Shown: positions 16,921 to 25,600 of the stretch, piece after piece
How positions within the stretch are numbered: position 1 is the stretch's first letter
Layout of the letters: each line of letters starts with the position of its first letter
Assembly (NCBI GenBank): GCA_963772065.1
Contig: CAVYVZ010000010.1
Location: 620,001-684,000, forward strand
DNA from: CAVYVZ01 sp963772065
GTDB taxonomy: Bacteria; Acidobacteriota; Vicinamibacteria; Vicinamibacterales; UBA2999
Direction: 5' to 3'
DNA: 64,000 nucleotides
Made by a program: the position numbers and the translations under genes
Notes under the pieces: generated by a model
The model's database searches: none
Seen by the model: only the letters and a program-made list of their open reading frames with translations
Told to the model about the DNA's origin: nothing

Positions 16921-18107
16921 ACCACAAGGTAGGCATTTGGATCGACCATACGAAGGCGGTGATCGTGTCGGCGTCAACGGATCGCGTCACCGCCACGACC
17001 GTTGAATCTCGAGTCGGACCCCACGCCCGTTATTCGGGCCGGGCAGGATACCCGACGCCAGACGGCCCGCAGCAGGGCCGAGGCGAGAAAAAATACGAGG
17101 AACGCTACGGTCAACATCTCGATCGGTACTACGACGAGGTCATCAATCAGCTGGCGCATGCCGAGGCGCTTCTGCTCTTCGGACCGGGTGAGGCCAAGCT
17201 GCAACTCAAGGAGCGTCTCAGCCACTCGAAGGCGCTCTCTGGGCGCGTCGTCGGAATCGAGACCACCGACAAGCTGACCGATCCGCAGATCGTCGCGAAG
17301 GTGAAGGAACACTACTATCCGCGGCCGGCGGATCGAACGGATCGCGGGCACGGCCCAGCAACTAACGGGAACGGCCTGCATCTGCTCAAGCGCAAGTTCC
17401 AAAAGCGCTTCCTCGCGCGGCAGTGCAGGGAGCTGACGGACTGCCTCGCGGATGCGATCGCCGCGACGATCGAAGCCGCCCCCGTCCGTGTCGGCAAGCG
17501 CTACATCCAGAACCGCAAGCACTCACGAGCGACCGGCGCGTCGGAGGCGACCTGGGAGGAGGCGCTGTTCCAGCAATGGAAAGCACCCGTAGGCGGCGCC
17601 TTTGCTCCCTGGAAGCGGCTCCTGACCTACCAGGTGCTGTTACAGAACTCCAAGCGTGACGAGGATTGGGGTGAGATCGACCTGCTTGGCGCGTCCGCGC
17701 GCAACCTCCCGGTTGTCGTCGAGTTGAAGGCACCCAGGTCCAACGAGAGTCCCGCGGAGATGCTCGTGCAGGCAACCGCGTATGCCGTGGCGGTGAAAAA
17801 GGCATGGCCGCAGTGCTTGCGAACCGAGTGGGCATCGGCGCTGAAGGTGAAGGCGAATACGCTGCCCAACGAGCTCAACGGATGTGAGCTGGTCTGCGCA
17901 GCGGCCTCAGAATATTGGGAGACCTGGACTGGCGACACTCCTCGCGCCCGCACCGTCAGCTCCGATGCGTGGGCCGCGATCGCGGAGCTGCGGCAGTCGC
18001 TCGAGAAGAGTGGCTACCCCTCGACGTTCCTGCGGCTGGATCACGAAGGCCCCGCCACGAACCCGACGTCGATCAGGCTCGTGGAGGAACACCTCCCCGC
18101 GGGATGA
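16917..18107 (+). CDS. Fusion of eRF1-like small domain and PD-(D/E)XK nuclease-like domain
   Basis: 396 aa with two unrelated parts. Residues 1-137 resemble stand-alone proteins of about 140 aa annotated as translational machinery or eRF1-like proteins (GIWIDHTKAVIV, HLDRYYDEVINQL, LLLFGPGEAK, GRVVGIETTDKLTDPQI, ending VKEHYYP). After a Gly/Asn linker, residues 150-396 form a second domain with a PD-(D/E)XK core: WGEIDLLG (Glu253, Asp255), then VVVELKAP (Glu269, Lys271), followed by a helix with MLVQATAYAVAVKK. This is the metal site of many nucleases. The ATG overlaps the stop of the transporter gene. Nuclease activity and target are inference. An indel joining two genes cannot be excluded in this indel-rich sequence. 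Confidence 0.72.
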   Translation: MNHKVGIWIDHTKAVIVSASTDRVTATTVESRVGPHARYSGRAGYPTPDGPQQGRGEKKYEERYGQHLDRYYDEVINQLAHAEALLLFGPGEAKLQLKERLSHSKALSGRVVGIETTDKLTDPQIVAKVKEHYYPRPADRTDRGHGPATNGNGLHLLKRKFQKRFLARQCRELTDCLADAIAATIEAAPVRVGKRYIQNRKHSRATGASEATWEEALFQQWKAPVGGAFAPWKRLLTYQVLLQNSKRDEDWGEIDLLGASARNLPVVVELKAPRSNESPAEMLVQATAYAVAVKKAWPQCLRTEWASALKVKANTLPNELNGCELVCAAASEYWETWTGDTPRARTVSSDAWAAIAELRQSLEKSGYPSTFLRLDHEGPATNPTSIRLVEEHLPAG

Positions 18108-18283
18108 AACTGGTTCCTCGTGTGCGATGCAACTGTGGGCGATTCGGACAAACGTTGGCTGTTCAGATGTGGACACGTGCACTGTGCGCTATTGAATAGC
18201 AGCGAGTGACCCTCAGCCGGCAGACTGACCTAAGTCCGTCAAGTGTTCTGGAAACGCACTCGGCAGAAAGTGGAAGTCTGTTC

Positions 18284-18631
18284 ATGGCGATTGTCAATGT
18301 CCTCGCGGGAATCATGGTCAGCAATATCACCGCGGCCGAGGCGTGGTACGAGCAACTACTGTCCCGTCCTGCCGACGCTCGGCCGATGGAGGGCCTGGTC
18401 GAGTGGAAGCTCGCGAACGGTGGATGGATTCAAGTGTTCCAAGACAAAGATCGTGCAGGGTCGTCCTCGGTCACATTCCTGGTGTCGAGTCGTGATGATC
18501 AACTGGCCGAACTGAAGTCCAAGGGCATTTCGATTGAGCGAACCACCACCTCGGACTCCGCAAAGACAGCAACGATCACGGATCCCGCTGGCAATCGCGT
18601 GGTCTTCGCCGAAATTGCCGCGCGGACGTAA
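18284..18631 (+). CDS. VOC (glyoxalase/bleomycin resistance) family protein
   Basis: 115 aa from the ATG at 18284, one VOC domain made of two beta-alpha-beta-beta-beta modules: MVSNITAAEAWYEQLL, WKLANGGWIQVFQ, SSVTFLVSSRDDQLAEL, and the final ITDPAGNRVVFAE, where the last Glu is the usual metal ligand. Family members are metal-dependent lyases, dioxygenases or drug binders; substrate not deducible. The frame reaches back to 18206, but that prefix is polar and atypical. Single gene. Confidence 0.82.
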   Translation: MAIVNVLAGIMVSNITAAEAWYEQLLSRPADARPMEGLVEWKLANGGWIQVFQDKDRAGSSSVTFLVSSRDDQLAELKSKGISIERTTTSDSAKTATITDPAGNRVVFAEIAART

Positions 18632-18744
18632 CACACAGATCTCGTCCACGCTCCGTTCAGGCGGACGTCCAATAGCGAACAGCGTCTCGCGGGGAACGGA
18701 CGGTACCTTCAAGGCAGCATAGCCAGACTCCACAGGAGAATCCA

Positions 18745-19269
18745 ATGCCGACCACCGAGACGATCGAAGGCACGAGCGGCAACGTAGCCACTGAGAGTAG
18801 CGAACAGCCACGCCGGCCGAGGCCGGACCACAAGCGGCTGGAGGTATTTGTTGGCAGGTGGCACATGGAAGGACAGCAGTACGCCGGCCAGTTCGGCCCG
18901 GCCGCGAACGTCACCGCGGTGAATACCTACGAGTGGCTGACGGGAGGGTTTTTCCTTGTTCACCGCCTCGAAGGGCACATGGACGATCACGACATGGCGT
19001 GCATCGAGATCATCGGTCATGACGCGTCGAGCGAGAGCTACCACTCCCACGCGTTTTACAACGACGGCAACACCAAAGTATGGCAGCTCCGTGAACACGG
19101 CGGCACCTGGACGCTCACAGGAGACTGGCAGAAGGCGGGCGAGTCGCTGAACGTGCGATGCACGACGGTGTTCAGCGACGCTGGTCGCACCATGACCGCC
19201 AGCTGGGACTACTCGATCGATGGCTCGAAGTGGCAACGCTTCATGGATGCAAAAGCGACGAAGTCATGA
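18745..19269 (+). CDS. DUF1579-like cytosolic protein
   Basis: 174 aa, no signal peptide. After a polar, disordered first 30 residues, the DUF1579-type beta-barrel pattern appears: RPDHKRLEVFVGRWHMEGQQ, NTYEWLTGGFFLVHR, CIEIIGHDASSESYHSHAFY, TWTLTGDWQKAG and TASWDYSIDGSKW. Relatives are called SRPBCC- or lipocalin-like heme- or ligand-binding proteins without proof. AGGAGA lies 6-7 nt before the ATG. It is a cytoplasmic counterpart of the secreted protein at 2519. Confidence 0.8.
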   Translation: MPTTETIEGTSGNVATESSEQPRRPRPDHKRLEVFVGRWHMEGQQYAGQFGPAANVTAVNTYEWLTGGFFLVHRLEGHMDDHDMACIEIIGHDASSESYHSHAFYNDGNTKVWQLREHGGTWTLTGDWQKAGESLNVRCTTVFSDAGRTMTASWDYSIDGSKWQRFMDAKATKS

Positions 19270-19450
19270 CGAATCGAGCCCGCCATCGTGGTCGCGATTC
19301 AGGCGGCCACACGCCCCGGCTTTGACATCACCCGACACCGATTGAGCTTGCTGAGTCTGGGGACTGGCGCTCGTCGGGACTGTGGCTTTTGGATGGGTGG
19401 CAGGAGTGGCCGAGTATTTACGCGGCGCGCATGCGCCGTCGCAATTCTGA

Positions 19451-19482
19451 CTGACGACCGCCCTTTGGCGGGCCGTCGTCAG
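19451..19482 (-). terminator. Hairpin at the end of the Crp/Fnr gene
   Basis: Inverted repeat CTGACGACCGCCC / GGGCCGTCGTCAG (12 of 13 pairs) with a short loop centred on TTT. It overlaps the minus-strand stop codon of the regulator at 19479, a common place for a terminator hairpin. Confidence 0.5.
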
Positions 19483-20135
19483 TCGCGCAGCACGACGCTG
19501 AGGAGCGAGTTGTTGATCTTCAAGCCGCCGTTGTAGTCGATGAACCCGAGCTTCCGAAACTTGTTCATGAAGAAGTTGACACGCGACCGCGTGGTGCCGA
19601 CTATCTCGGCGAGGACCTCTTGCGACACCTTCGGAAGTGCGCGATGCGTCGTCTCCTGTTCACCGTAACGCGCGAGCAGCAGCAGCGTGCGTGCAAGCCG
19701 CTTCTCGCTGGAGTTGAATAGCTGGTCGATCAGATCTTCTTCGATGCGGATGTTCCTCGTCAGCATGTGCGTCAGGAAACGGTCCGCGAAGTCAGGTTGG
19801 GCGTGAAGCTGCCGCACCATGTCCGGCTTCTCGACCGCGAGGATCGTGGACAGGGCCATGGCCGTCGCCGTGGCCATCCGCAGCGTCTGGCCGGCCAGGC
19901 AGCCCTCGCCGAAGAAACTGCCCGTATCGAGGACGGCGACCACGGCCTCTTTTCCCGCGTGCGACAGAACCGACAGCCGCACGACGCCTTTCTCGAGATA
20001 CAGGACGCTCGTGGCCGCGTCGCCCTGACCAAAGATCGTCGTCCCGGGCTCGTACGCGACGCGTCGTGCCCGGACGCCCGTCCAATCGAGACCACCGGCT
20101 AATTTGCGGGCGGGCGGGCGCTTGGCCTTCCCCAT
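19479..20135 (-). CDS. Crp/Fnr family transcription regulator
   Basis: 218 aa, intact. Cyclic-nucleotide-type beta-roll (about residues 25-140: TTIFGQGDAATSVLYLEKG, FGEGCLAGQTLRMATATAM), dimer helix, and a Crp HTH (LAEIVGTTRSRVNFFMNKFR). It lacks the FNR cysteine cluster. From residue 45 on it is highly similar to the regulator at 5018-5690, even in DNA sequence at the 3' end (TGCAGCACGACGCTGAGG and beyond), so the two are recent paralogues; they probably read the same or overlapping operators. The N-terminus is basic (MGKAKRPPARK). A hairpin separates it from the gene upstream. Confidence 0.92.
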   Translation of the reverse strand: MGKAKRPPARKLAGGLDWTGVRARRVAYEPGTTIFGQGDAATSVLYLEKGVVRLSVLSHAGKEAVVAVLDTGSFFGEGCLAGQTLRMATATAMALSTILAVEKPDMVRQLHAQPDFADRFLTHMLTRNIRIEEDLIDQLFNSSEKRLARTLLLLARYGEQETTHRALPKVSQEVLAEIVGTTRSRVNFFMNKFRKLGFIDYNGGLKINNSLLSVVLRD

Positions 20136-20143
20136 GACAGATT

Positions 20144-20158
20144 CCCGCCTTCGGCGGG
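20144..20158 (-). terminator. Short GC hairpin upstream of the Crp/Fnr gene
   Basis: CCCGCC / GGCGGG stem with a TTC loop between the stop of 20175-20780 and the regulator start at 20135. It could end the upstream transcript or act in the regulator leader. No T-run. Confidence 0.35.
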
Positions 20159-20174
20159 CCTCCTGCCGAGCAGT

Positions 20175-20780
20175 TTACTGCCGAATCGGGGATGACGGTA
20201 CATCGGCTCCGACGACCAGGTGAATGACGTTCAACCGGTAGAGCAGCGCCTCCGAGAATGTGCCAGCCGCGACGCGATCGAGAAGCGACGCCGTCGTCCC
20301 CGCGATGAGACGGAAGGCAGGCACTCGGAGGCGGGCGTTTTGAAACGTAGCGAGCATATCGACGAGCACTCCCTGGATAGGCTCGGGCGTGTCTTCAATA
20401 TCGCTCATGAGCAGGCTGCCACCAATCGCGGCATCGAGCAGTGCGGAGCATCGCTCCCGGAGCATCCGTGGCTCGGTGGGTAAAGTGGCGGCGTTGACCA
20501 GCACGAATGGCGAGGCGGCGCGGGCGCTGGCGTGGTGAACACGGCGAGCCAGAGTTTCCACTTCAGGTCGCGTGGGCGCCGTAATGAGAAGTGTCGCGGC
20601 GGATCGACCTGCCATGTCCTCGTCCTCGATTCGACCGAGAATGGCATCGGTGCCTTCTGACAATTCCCCACCTTTCTGCTGGCGTTTTTCGATGCCGCCA
20701 GCGTCAATCAATTGGATGAGGTTCTCCGGCGGCGGGCAATCTTGACAGCGCGCTCGCGGGCGCGCTGTGCACAATTGCAC
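20175..20780 (-). CDS. Degenerate sigma-54 activator-type AAA+ protein
   Basis: 201 aa that aligns with the first half of the AAA+ domain of NtrC-type activators: LLITAPTRPEVETLARRVHH in place of the Walker A strand and helix, SPFVLVNAATLP for the FVAVNCAALP block, and IGGSLLMSDIEDTPEPIQGVL for the GTLFLDEIGELPLPLQ block. Walker A GxxGxGKE is missing, and the segment with the sigma-54-contacting GAFTGA loop is deleted. It therefore should neither hydrolyse ATP nor activate sigma-54, and may be a regulatory remnant or binding partner. The HTH is also absent. The start is uncertain; residues 1-55 have no match to the family and an ATG at 20615 is possible. Confidence 0.65.
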   Translation of the reverse strand: MQLCTARPRARCQDCPPPENLIQLIDAGGIEKRQQKGGELSEGTDAILGRIEDEDMAGRSAATLLITAPTRPEVETLARRVHHASARAASPFVLVNAATLPTEPRMLRERCSALLDAAIGGSLLMSDIEDTPEPIQGVLVDMLATFQNARLRVPAFRLIAGTTASLLDRVAAGTFSEALLYRLNVIHLVVGADVPSSPIRQ

Positions 20781-20882
20781 ACCCCCGATAGGTCTTCGGA
20801 TTCACGCTTGCTTCAGAGAGAACGAAGTATCGAGAGCTCGCCAGCTCGTCCGCGCGAGCTCATCTTCGGTAGCGGAGGATAG

Positions 20883-21167
20883 ATGAACGACGAAGCCCTA
20901 TCGGATGCGTCCGCTCGCGAGCGCGTCCTGGCTGCGCTGGGCGAACTCATCGAAGCTCTCGACCGCCGCCTCCCCCACGTCGAACGGCTCGGGGAGATCG
21001 GCATTGCCCGTGAGGCGGCGGCGCTTCGGAAAGACGCCGCGATGCGAATCGAGGAGCTGCGCACCGCGGAATCGGACCGCCAGACGCGTGAGGCCGAGCG
21101 CGCGGACGCGGTGATGGCTGACGACGGCGGCCCGCTGCGCAAGAGCGGCCCGCTGCTGAAGAAATGA
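20883..21167 (+). CDS. Small coiled-coil hypothetical protein
   Basis: 94 aa, highly charged and helical (RERVLAALGELIEAL ... REAAALRKDAAMRIEEL ... TREAERADAVMADD). A good GGAGGA ribosome-binding site lies 5 nt before the ATG, which supports translation. No family recognised; probably a structural or adaptor coiled coil. Confidence 0.6.
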   Translation: MNDEALSDASARERVLAALGELIEALDRRLPHVERLGEIGIAREAAALRKDAAMRIEELRTAESDRQTREAERADAVMADDGGPLRKSGPLLKK

Positions 21168-21256
21168 CGAGCGAATGTCGGAACCGCCTGCACCTGCGAG
21201 CGCTGCGTTCGCCTCCAATGAGTTGAGAGCGAGATCATTTCGTATCTTCTCTATGG

Positions 21257-21430
21257 TCAGTGCACGCGCGGTGGATCTTCCCACGCGACCCGCGCTCTAA
21301 GAGCCTCGGCCAGGCGCCGGAGCTTGGTCAGCTGCTGCAGGAGCTGGCGCCGCTGGTCCGCCTGATACTCCTCAACCATCTCCTCGATGCGCGCGAGACG
21401 TTTCTCAGCATCGGCAGGATCGATCGGCAT
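21257..21430 (-). CDS. Small coiled-coil hypothetical protein
   Basis: 57 aa from the ATG at 21430 (MPIDPADAEKRLARIEEMVE ...). It is one long amphipathic helix with heptad spacing, ending VAWEDPPRVH. An in-frame extension to 21487 exists but is not helix-like. Unknown function. Confidence 0.5.
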   Translation of the reverse strand: MPIDPADAEKRLARIEEMVEEYQADQRRQLLQQLTKLRRLAEALRARVAWEDPPRVH

Positions 21431-21548
21431 CGTTCCATCAGCGTAGTCCGAACGGGATGAGTGCGGTGTGCACAACCGCACAGACACTTCCCACAGTCAG
21501 TGGCACCATCGTTCTACGCGCGGGCATAGGCGTCCAGGGCGCGAACAT

Positions 21549-21695
21549 ATGCTGCTCATCATCGTCGTGCTCATCGCATTGACCGCGATCGCGATCAGCT
21601 CGCGGGTGCGCGTGCCAGGAGGCGTGAACCCCGCAAAGCTCGGCTGGATGAGCGAGCGGTGGCTCGCCGAGTACCGTGCGTCGCACCTCGGGTAG
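21549..21695 (+). CDS. Single-pass membrane mini-protein
   Basis: 48 aa: an N-terminal membrane helix (MLLIIVVLIALTAIAIS) followed by a polar tail with GGVNPAKLGWMSERWLAEYR, a conserved-looking helix. Similar tiny proteins recur in Acidobacteriota and Deltaproteobacteria; no known function. It may form a unit with the next membrane protein gene, 54 nt downstream. Confidence 0.6.
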   Translation: MLLIIVVLIALTAIAISSRVRVPGGVNPAKLGWMSERWLAEYRASHLG

Positions 21696-21749
21696 GCGCC
21701 ACGACACCTCGTCCGGCTTCGTTCTTCGGCAGACAGAAAGGGTTAAGAC

Positions 21750-22370
21750 ATGGCACTCGTATTCCATCGCGGCCTGGCGGTCCCACTCTGGGCGATCGCG
21801 TTCTTCGCGGTTGTGCTCGCCGCACCGCCGCGCCCGGTGCCACCCGTGACGGTCCTTCTCGGGATGGCCGTGCTCGCCTTGACGATGATGGCGATGCTTC
21901 AGTGGCGGCGGTCTCGCGCCCTGGTCCACGTGGCTCCGGTGACGCGCCCGGACAGGGCACACGCGGGAATCATCATGACCACCGTGAGCGCGCGTCAACG
22001 GGGCTGGACCGTCGATCGCGCGCCGAGCGCGCCCGCGCCGGACGATGCTCTCGACCTCGTTCGCATGGATGATGACGGCGGCTGGCAGATGGCGCGAGAA
22101 GCGGCCGTCCCTGCGCTCATCCCCGGCGCACGCGAACCGGGCATGCTGACGACGTTCGCAGCGCCACCCGCGAGCGGACGGATCCCGGAGGAACCGAGCA
22201 CGATGGACGCCACGACGATTGCCGAACGTCAGCGCGAGGGAGGCGGAGCGCCGAATCAGCGGCGTCCCCAGGGCGACGAGCCGCGCTGGAATCTGGCGCA
22301 CGCGCTGCACCAGTTCCTGACGGCCACGCGCGCCCTATACACTCGGCGGTTCAGGCCACATCATGTCTAA
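21750..22370 (+). CDS. Two-helix membrane protein of unknown function
   Basis: 206 aa. Two membrane helices near the N-terminus (VPLWAIAFFAVVLAA and VTVLLGMAVLALTMMAM) form a hairpin, leaving a 150-residue polar, Pro/Ala-rich cytoplasmic tail without recognisable domain. The gene end overlaps the zinc-ribbon start by 8 nt, so the two are coupled. Unknown function. Confidence 0.6.
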   Translation: MALVFHRGLAVPLWAIAFFAVVLAAPPRPVPPVTVLLGMAVLALTMMAMLQWRRSRALVHVAPVTRPDRAHAGIIMTTVSARQRGWTVDRAPSAPAPDDALDLVRMDDDGGWQMAREAAVPALIPGAREPGMLTTFAAPPASGRIPEEPSTMDATTIAERQREGGGAPNQRRPQGDEPRWNLAHALHQFLTATRALYTRRFRPHHV

Positions 22371-22581
22371 ACAGCTCACGAGCAATCCGGTGACGCCAGG
22401 CCAGGAGCCGACCTTCGTCCTGTTGCCGAAGTGTCCCTTGTGTCACACGCTCGACCACACGGTCACCTCCGACTCGCTTCGCGGCGGCGCGGAGTGGGCG
22501 TGCACGCGGTGTGGCCAGACATGGAGCGCGGCGCGGCTGGCAACGGCGGCCGCCTACGAGCAGTACGAGGCTGCGCACTAG
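22363..22581 (+). CDS. Small zinc-ribbon protein
   Basis: 72 aa with one zinc ribbon, CPLC ... CTRCGQTW, spacing 19 residues between the cysteine pairs. It is the second of three such proteins here (5812 and 31795). The N-terminus (MSKQLTSNPVTPGQEPTFVL) is flexible; the tail AAAYEQYEAAH is helical. The start overlaps the end of the membrane gene before it, so it is in that operon. Zn binding is expected; the target is unknown. Confidence 0.72.
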   Translation: MSKQLTSNPVTPGQEPTFVLLPKCPLCHTLDHTVTSDSLRGGAEWACTRCGQTWSAARLATAAAYEQYEAAH

Positions 22582-22613
22582 CTCCCCTGCGTGTCGACCG
22601 TGGGTCGCCTCGG

Positions 22614-25600
22614 TCAGCTCTCAGATTCCGGAATCCGCTGCGTCAAGTACCCCGCCGGTTCGGCGCCGACGCCCACGGCGCGCCCCTTGCCGAGCACGAC
22701 CGCTATGTCATGAGTCATCCCATCGGCTCGCAGCGGAATCGCGCGTGGGTCGATCGGGACGCCGTCGAGCTCCACCGACTGAACGCCGCGGCAGCGGTGC
22801 TCGGGATTCGTGACGGTGATGTGATACAGCGTCCCCTCGACTCGCCACTCGATGGCGTAGGTCGCCCACATCGCGGGGATGCACGGATCGATGCTGAAGG
22901 TCTGACCGTCTCGGCGCAGGCCAAGGAGCCCTTCGATCGCGGCCTGGTACATCCACCCGGAGGAACCCGTGTACCAGGTCCATCCGCCGCGTCCGACGTG
23001 CACCGGGTGGGCGTAAACGTCGGCCGCGACCACGTACGGCTCGGCCCGATATCGCTCCACGTCCTCGGGGGTGCGCATGTGGTTGATCGGATTGAGCATG
23101 TGGAACAGCTCCATGGCGTCGTCGCCGAGGCCGAGGCGCGCCAGCGCGAGCACGGTCCACAACGCCGCATGCGTGTACTGGCCGCCGTTCTCCCGCACGC
23201 CGGGCAGGTACCCTTTGATGTAGCCGGGATCGTGCGTCATGCGGTCGAACGGTGGCGCGAGCAGGAGCACGATCTGCGCATCGCGGCGAACGAGATGCGC
23301 CCGCACGGCATCCATCGCGCGCGCGGCGCGACGCGGTTCCGCCGCCTGCGACAGCACCGCCCACGACTGCGTGAGCGAGTCGAGCCTGCATTCCTCGTTC
23401 TGCACCGATCCGAGCGGCGTGCCGTCGTCGAAGTACGCGCGGCGATACCAGCCGCCATCCCATGACAGCTCCAGCATGCCGTTGAGCCAGCGCGCTTCGT
23501 TGCGATAGCGCTCGGCCAGGTCGTGCCGGTTGCGGCGTGCGCAGAGCGGCGCAAACGCGTCGAACACCGAGACGAGAAACCATCCCAGCCAGACGCTCTC
23601 CCCTCGGCCCTGGTGACCCACGCGGTTCATTCCGTCGTTCCAATCGCCCGACCCTATGAGCGGGAGGCCATGAGCGCCGTACTTCATCGCGTGGTTGATG
23701 GCGCGCACCGCGTGCTCGAAGAGTGACGCCTTCTCGTCAGAGACTCGCGGGAGGATGTACACCTCCGATTGATTCGGCTCGAGTGGTGGCGCCTCGAGAA
23801 ATGGAACGACTTCGTCGAGCACGCTTTCGTCACCCGTTCTCGAGACGTACGCGGCGATTGCGTACGGAAGCCAGAGCATGTCGTCGGAACACCGCGTGCG
23901 TGTGCCGCGTCCGCTCGGCGGATGCCACCAGTGCTGCACGTCGCCTTCAACGAACTGCCGCGACGCGGCGCGCACCAGATGCGCGCGCGAAAGCTCCGGC
24001 CGGGTGTACATCAGGGCCAGCACGTCCTGGAGCTGGTCTCGAAAGCCGAACGCGCCGCCGGGCTGATAGAAGCCGCTGCGCGCCCAGATTCGGCAGCTCA
24101 GCGTCTGATACGGAAGCCATCGATTGACGATCAGGTCGAAGGAGTCGTCGGGCGTCTTGACCCGGATCGCGCTGAGCGTCTCGTCCCAGACCCGCTCGGT
24201 GTCCTCGAGCGCGGCCTCGCAGTGCGCGAGCGACGAGTACCTCGTGGCAAGGTCGATCGCGTGCGCTTTGTCGCGACCCTGACCCAGGACGAATGCGAAT
24301 CGACGCGATCGTCCCGGTTCGATCTGCAGCGTCACCTGCAGGGCTCCACACGGGTCGAGTCCGGCGCCTCTCCGGAGAGCCAATTCGTCGCGGAAGAGTG
24401 CTGCCGGTTTGCTCATGGTGCGGTTGCGCCCGATGAATTCGCCGCGGTCGCAGGTATGCGAGCGGGCCCCTTCCGTGGCGTGCCAGAACGCGACCTGGCT
24501 TCCGAAGTCGGTGTTGTACGCGTTGCGGGCGAGAATGGCGCCGGTCGACTGATCGAGCTCGGAGACGACGAAGCGTCGCTCACCCGAGCGAGGGGGGCCG
24601 AGGCACCACTCGACGTAGCCAAACACGCTCACGCGTCGCGTCGACGCAGTGTTGTTGGTGAGCGTCAGCATCGCGACTTTCACCGGATCCGCCGGCGCAA
24701 CGAAGACGTCGAGCTGCTGCGCCATGCCGGAGACGGCGTGCTGATAGCGCGTCACGCCCGCGCCATGCCGGACGATCCATCTCCCTCCGTCGGGCCGGCG
24801 CGGCAACGGTCCGGGTGTGGCGCCCCACACCTCGCCCGAGTCCTCGTCGCGGAGGTAGATTGCTTCCCCGGACGGATCGCTGATGGGATCGTTCGCGAAC
24901 GGCGTCAGCCGGTTCTCGCGGCTGTTTCCGGCCCAGGTGAACGCGGAACCCGAGGCGCTCACGATCGTGCCGAACTCGGGATTCGCCACCACGTTCGACC
25001 ATGGCAGCGGGGTTTCCCGATCGCCATCGAGCACCATCACGTACTCGCGACCGTCGGGTGTAAAGCCACCGACGCCGTTCGTGAGGACGAGCGGCGGTAC
25101 GGGGAGCGGCTCGGATGCGGGCTCGGGGAACCGCAGCTCCGCCGACGCGGGCACATCACCCGCGGGGTACAACCACGGTGAGAGACGATCGAGCTGCGTC
25201 GCCAGCCCTCCCAGATCCCCGCGGAGGACGACACGCGCAACCGCCGAGAGCAGATGGCGGTCGCTTTCGGGCATGCCGTCGGCACGCAGCAGGAACATGC
25301 CTCCCGGCGTGTTGTTCCACCCCGCCCAACGCGGCTCCTGGACGACGGCGGTGACAATCTCCTGCGTTTCATCCAGATATTCCGCCGGGTGTTCGTTGAG
25401 GATGACGAGGTCCGCGCGCAGGCCCTTGACGCGCCAGTACTCCTGCGCCTGCAGCAGCTGCCGTACCGAGCGGGATGGACGCCGTCTCGGTGATCCGCAC
25501 GAGCACGATGGGAAGGTCGCCGGAGATGCCGTAACCCCAGAGGTTCGACTGTCCGAGCGTATTGCGCGCCAGATCCGTCGGGCTGATGCACGACGCGTCG

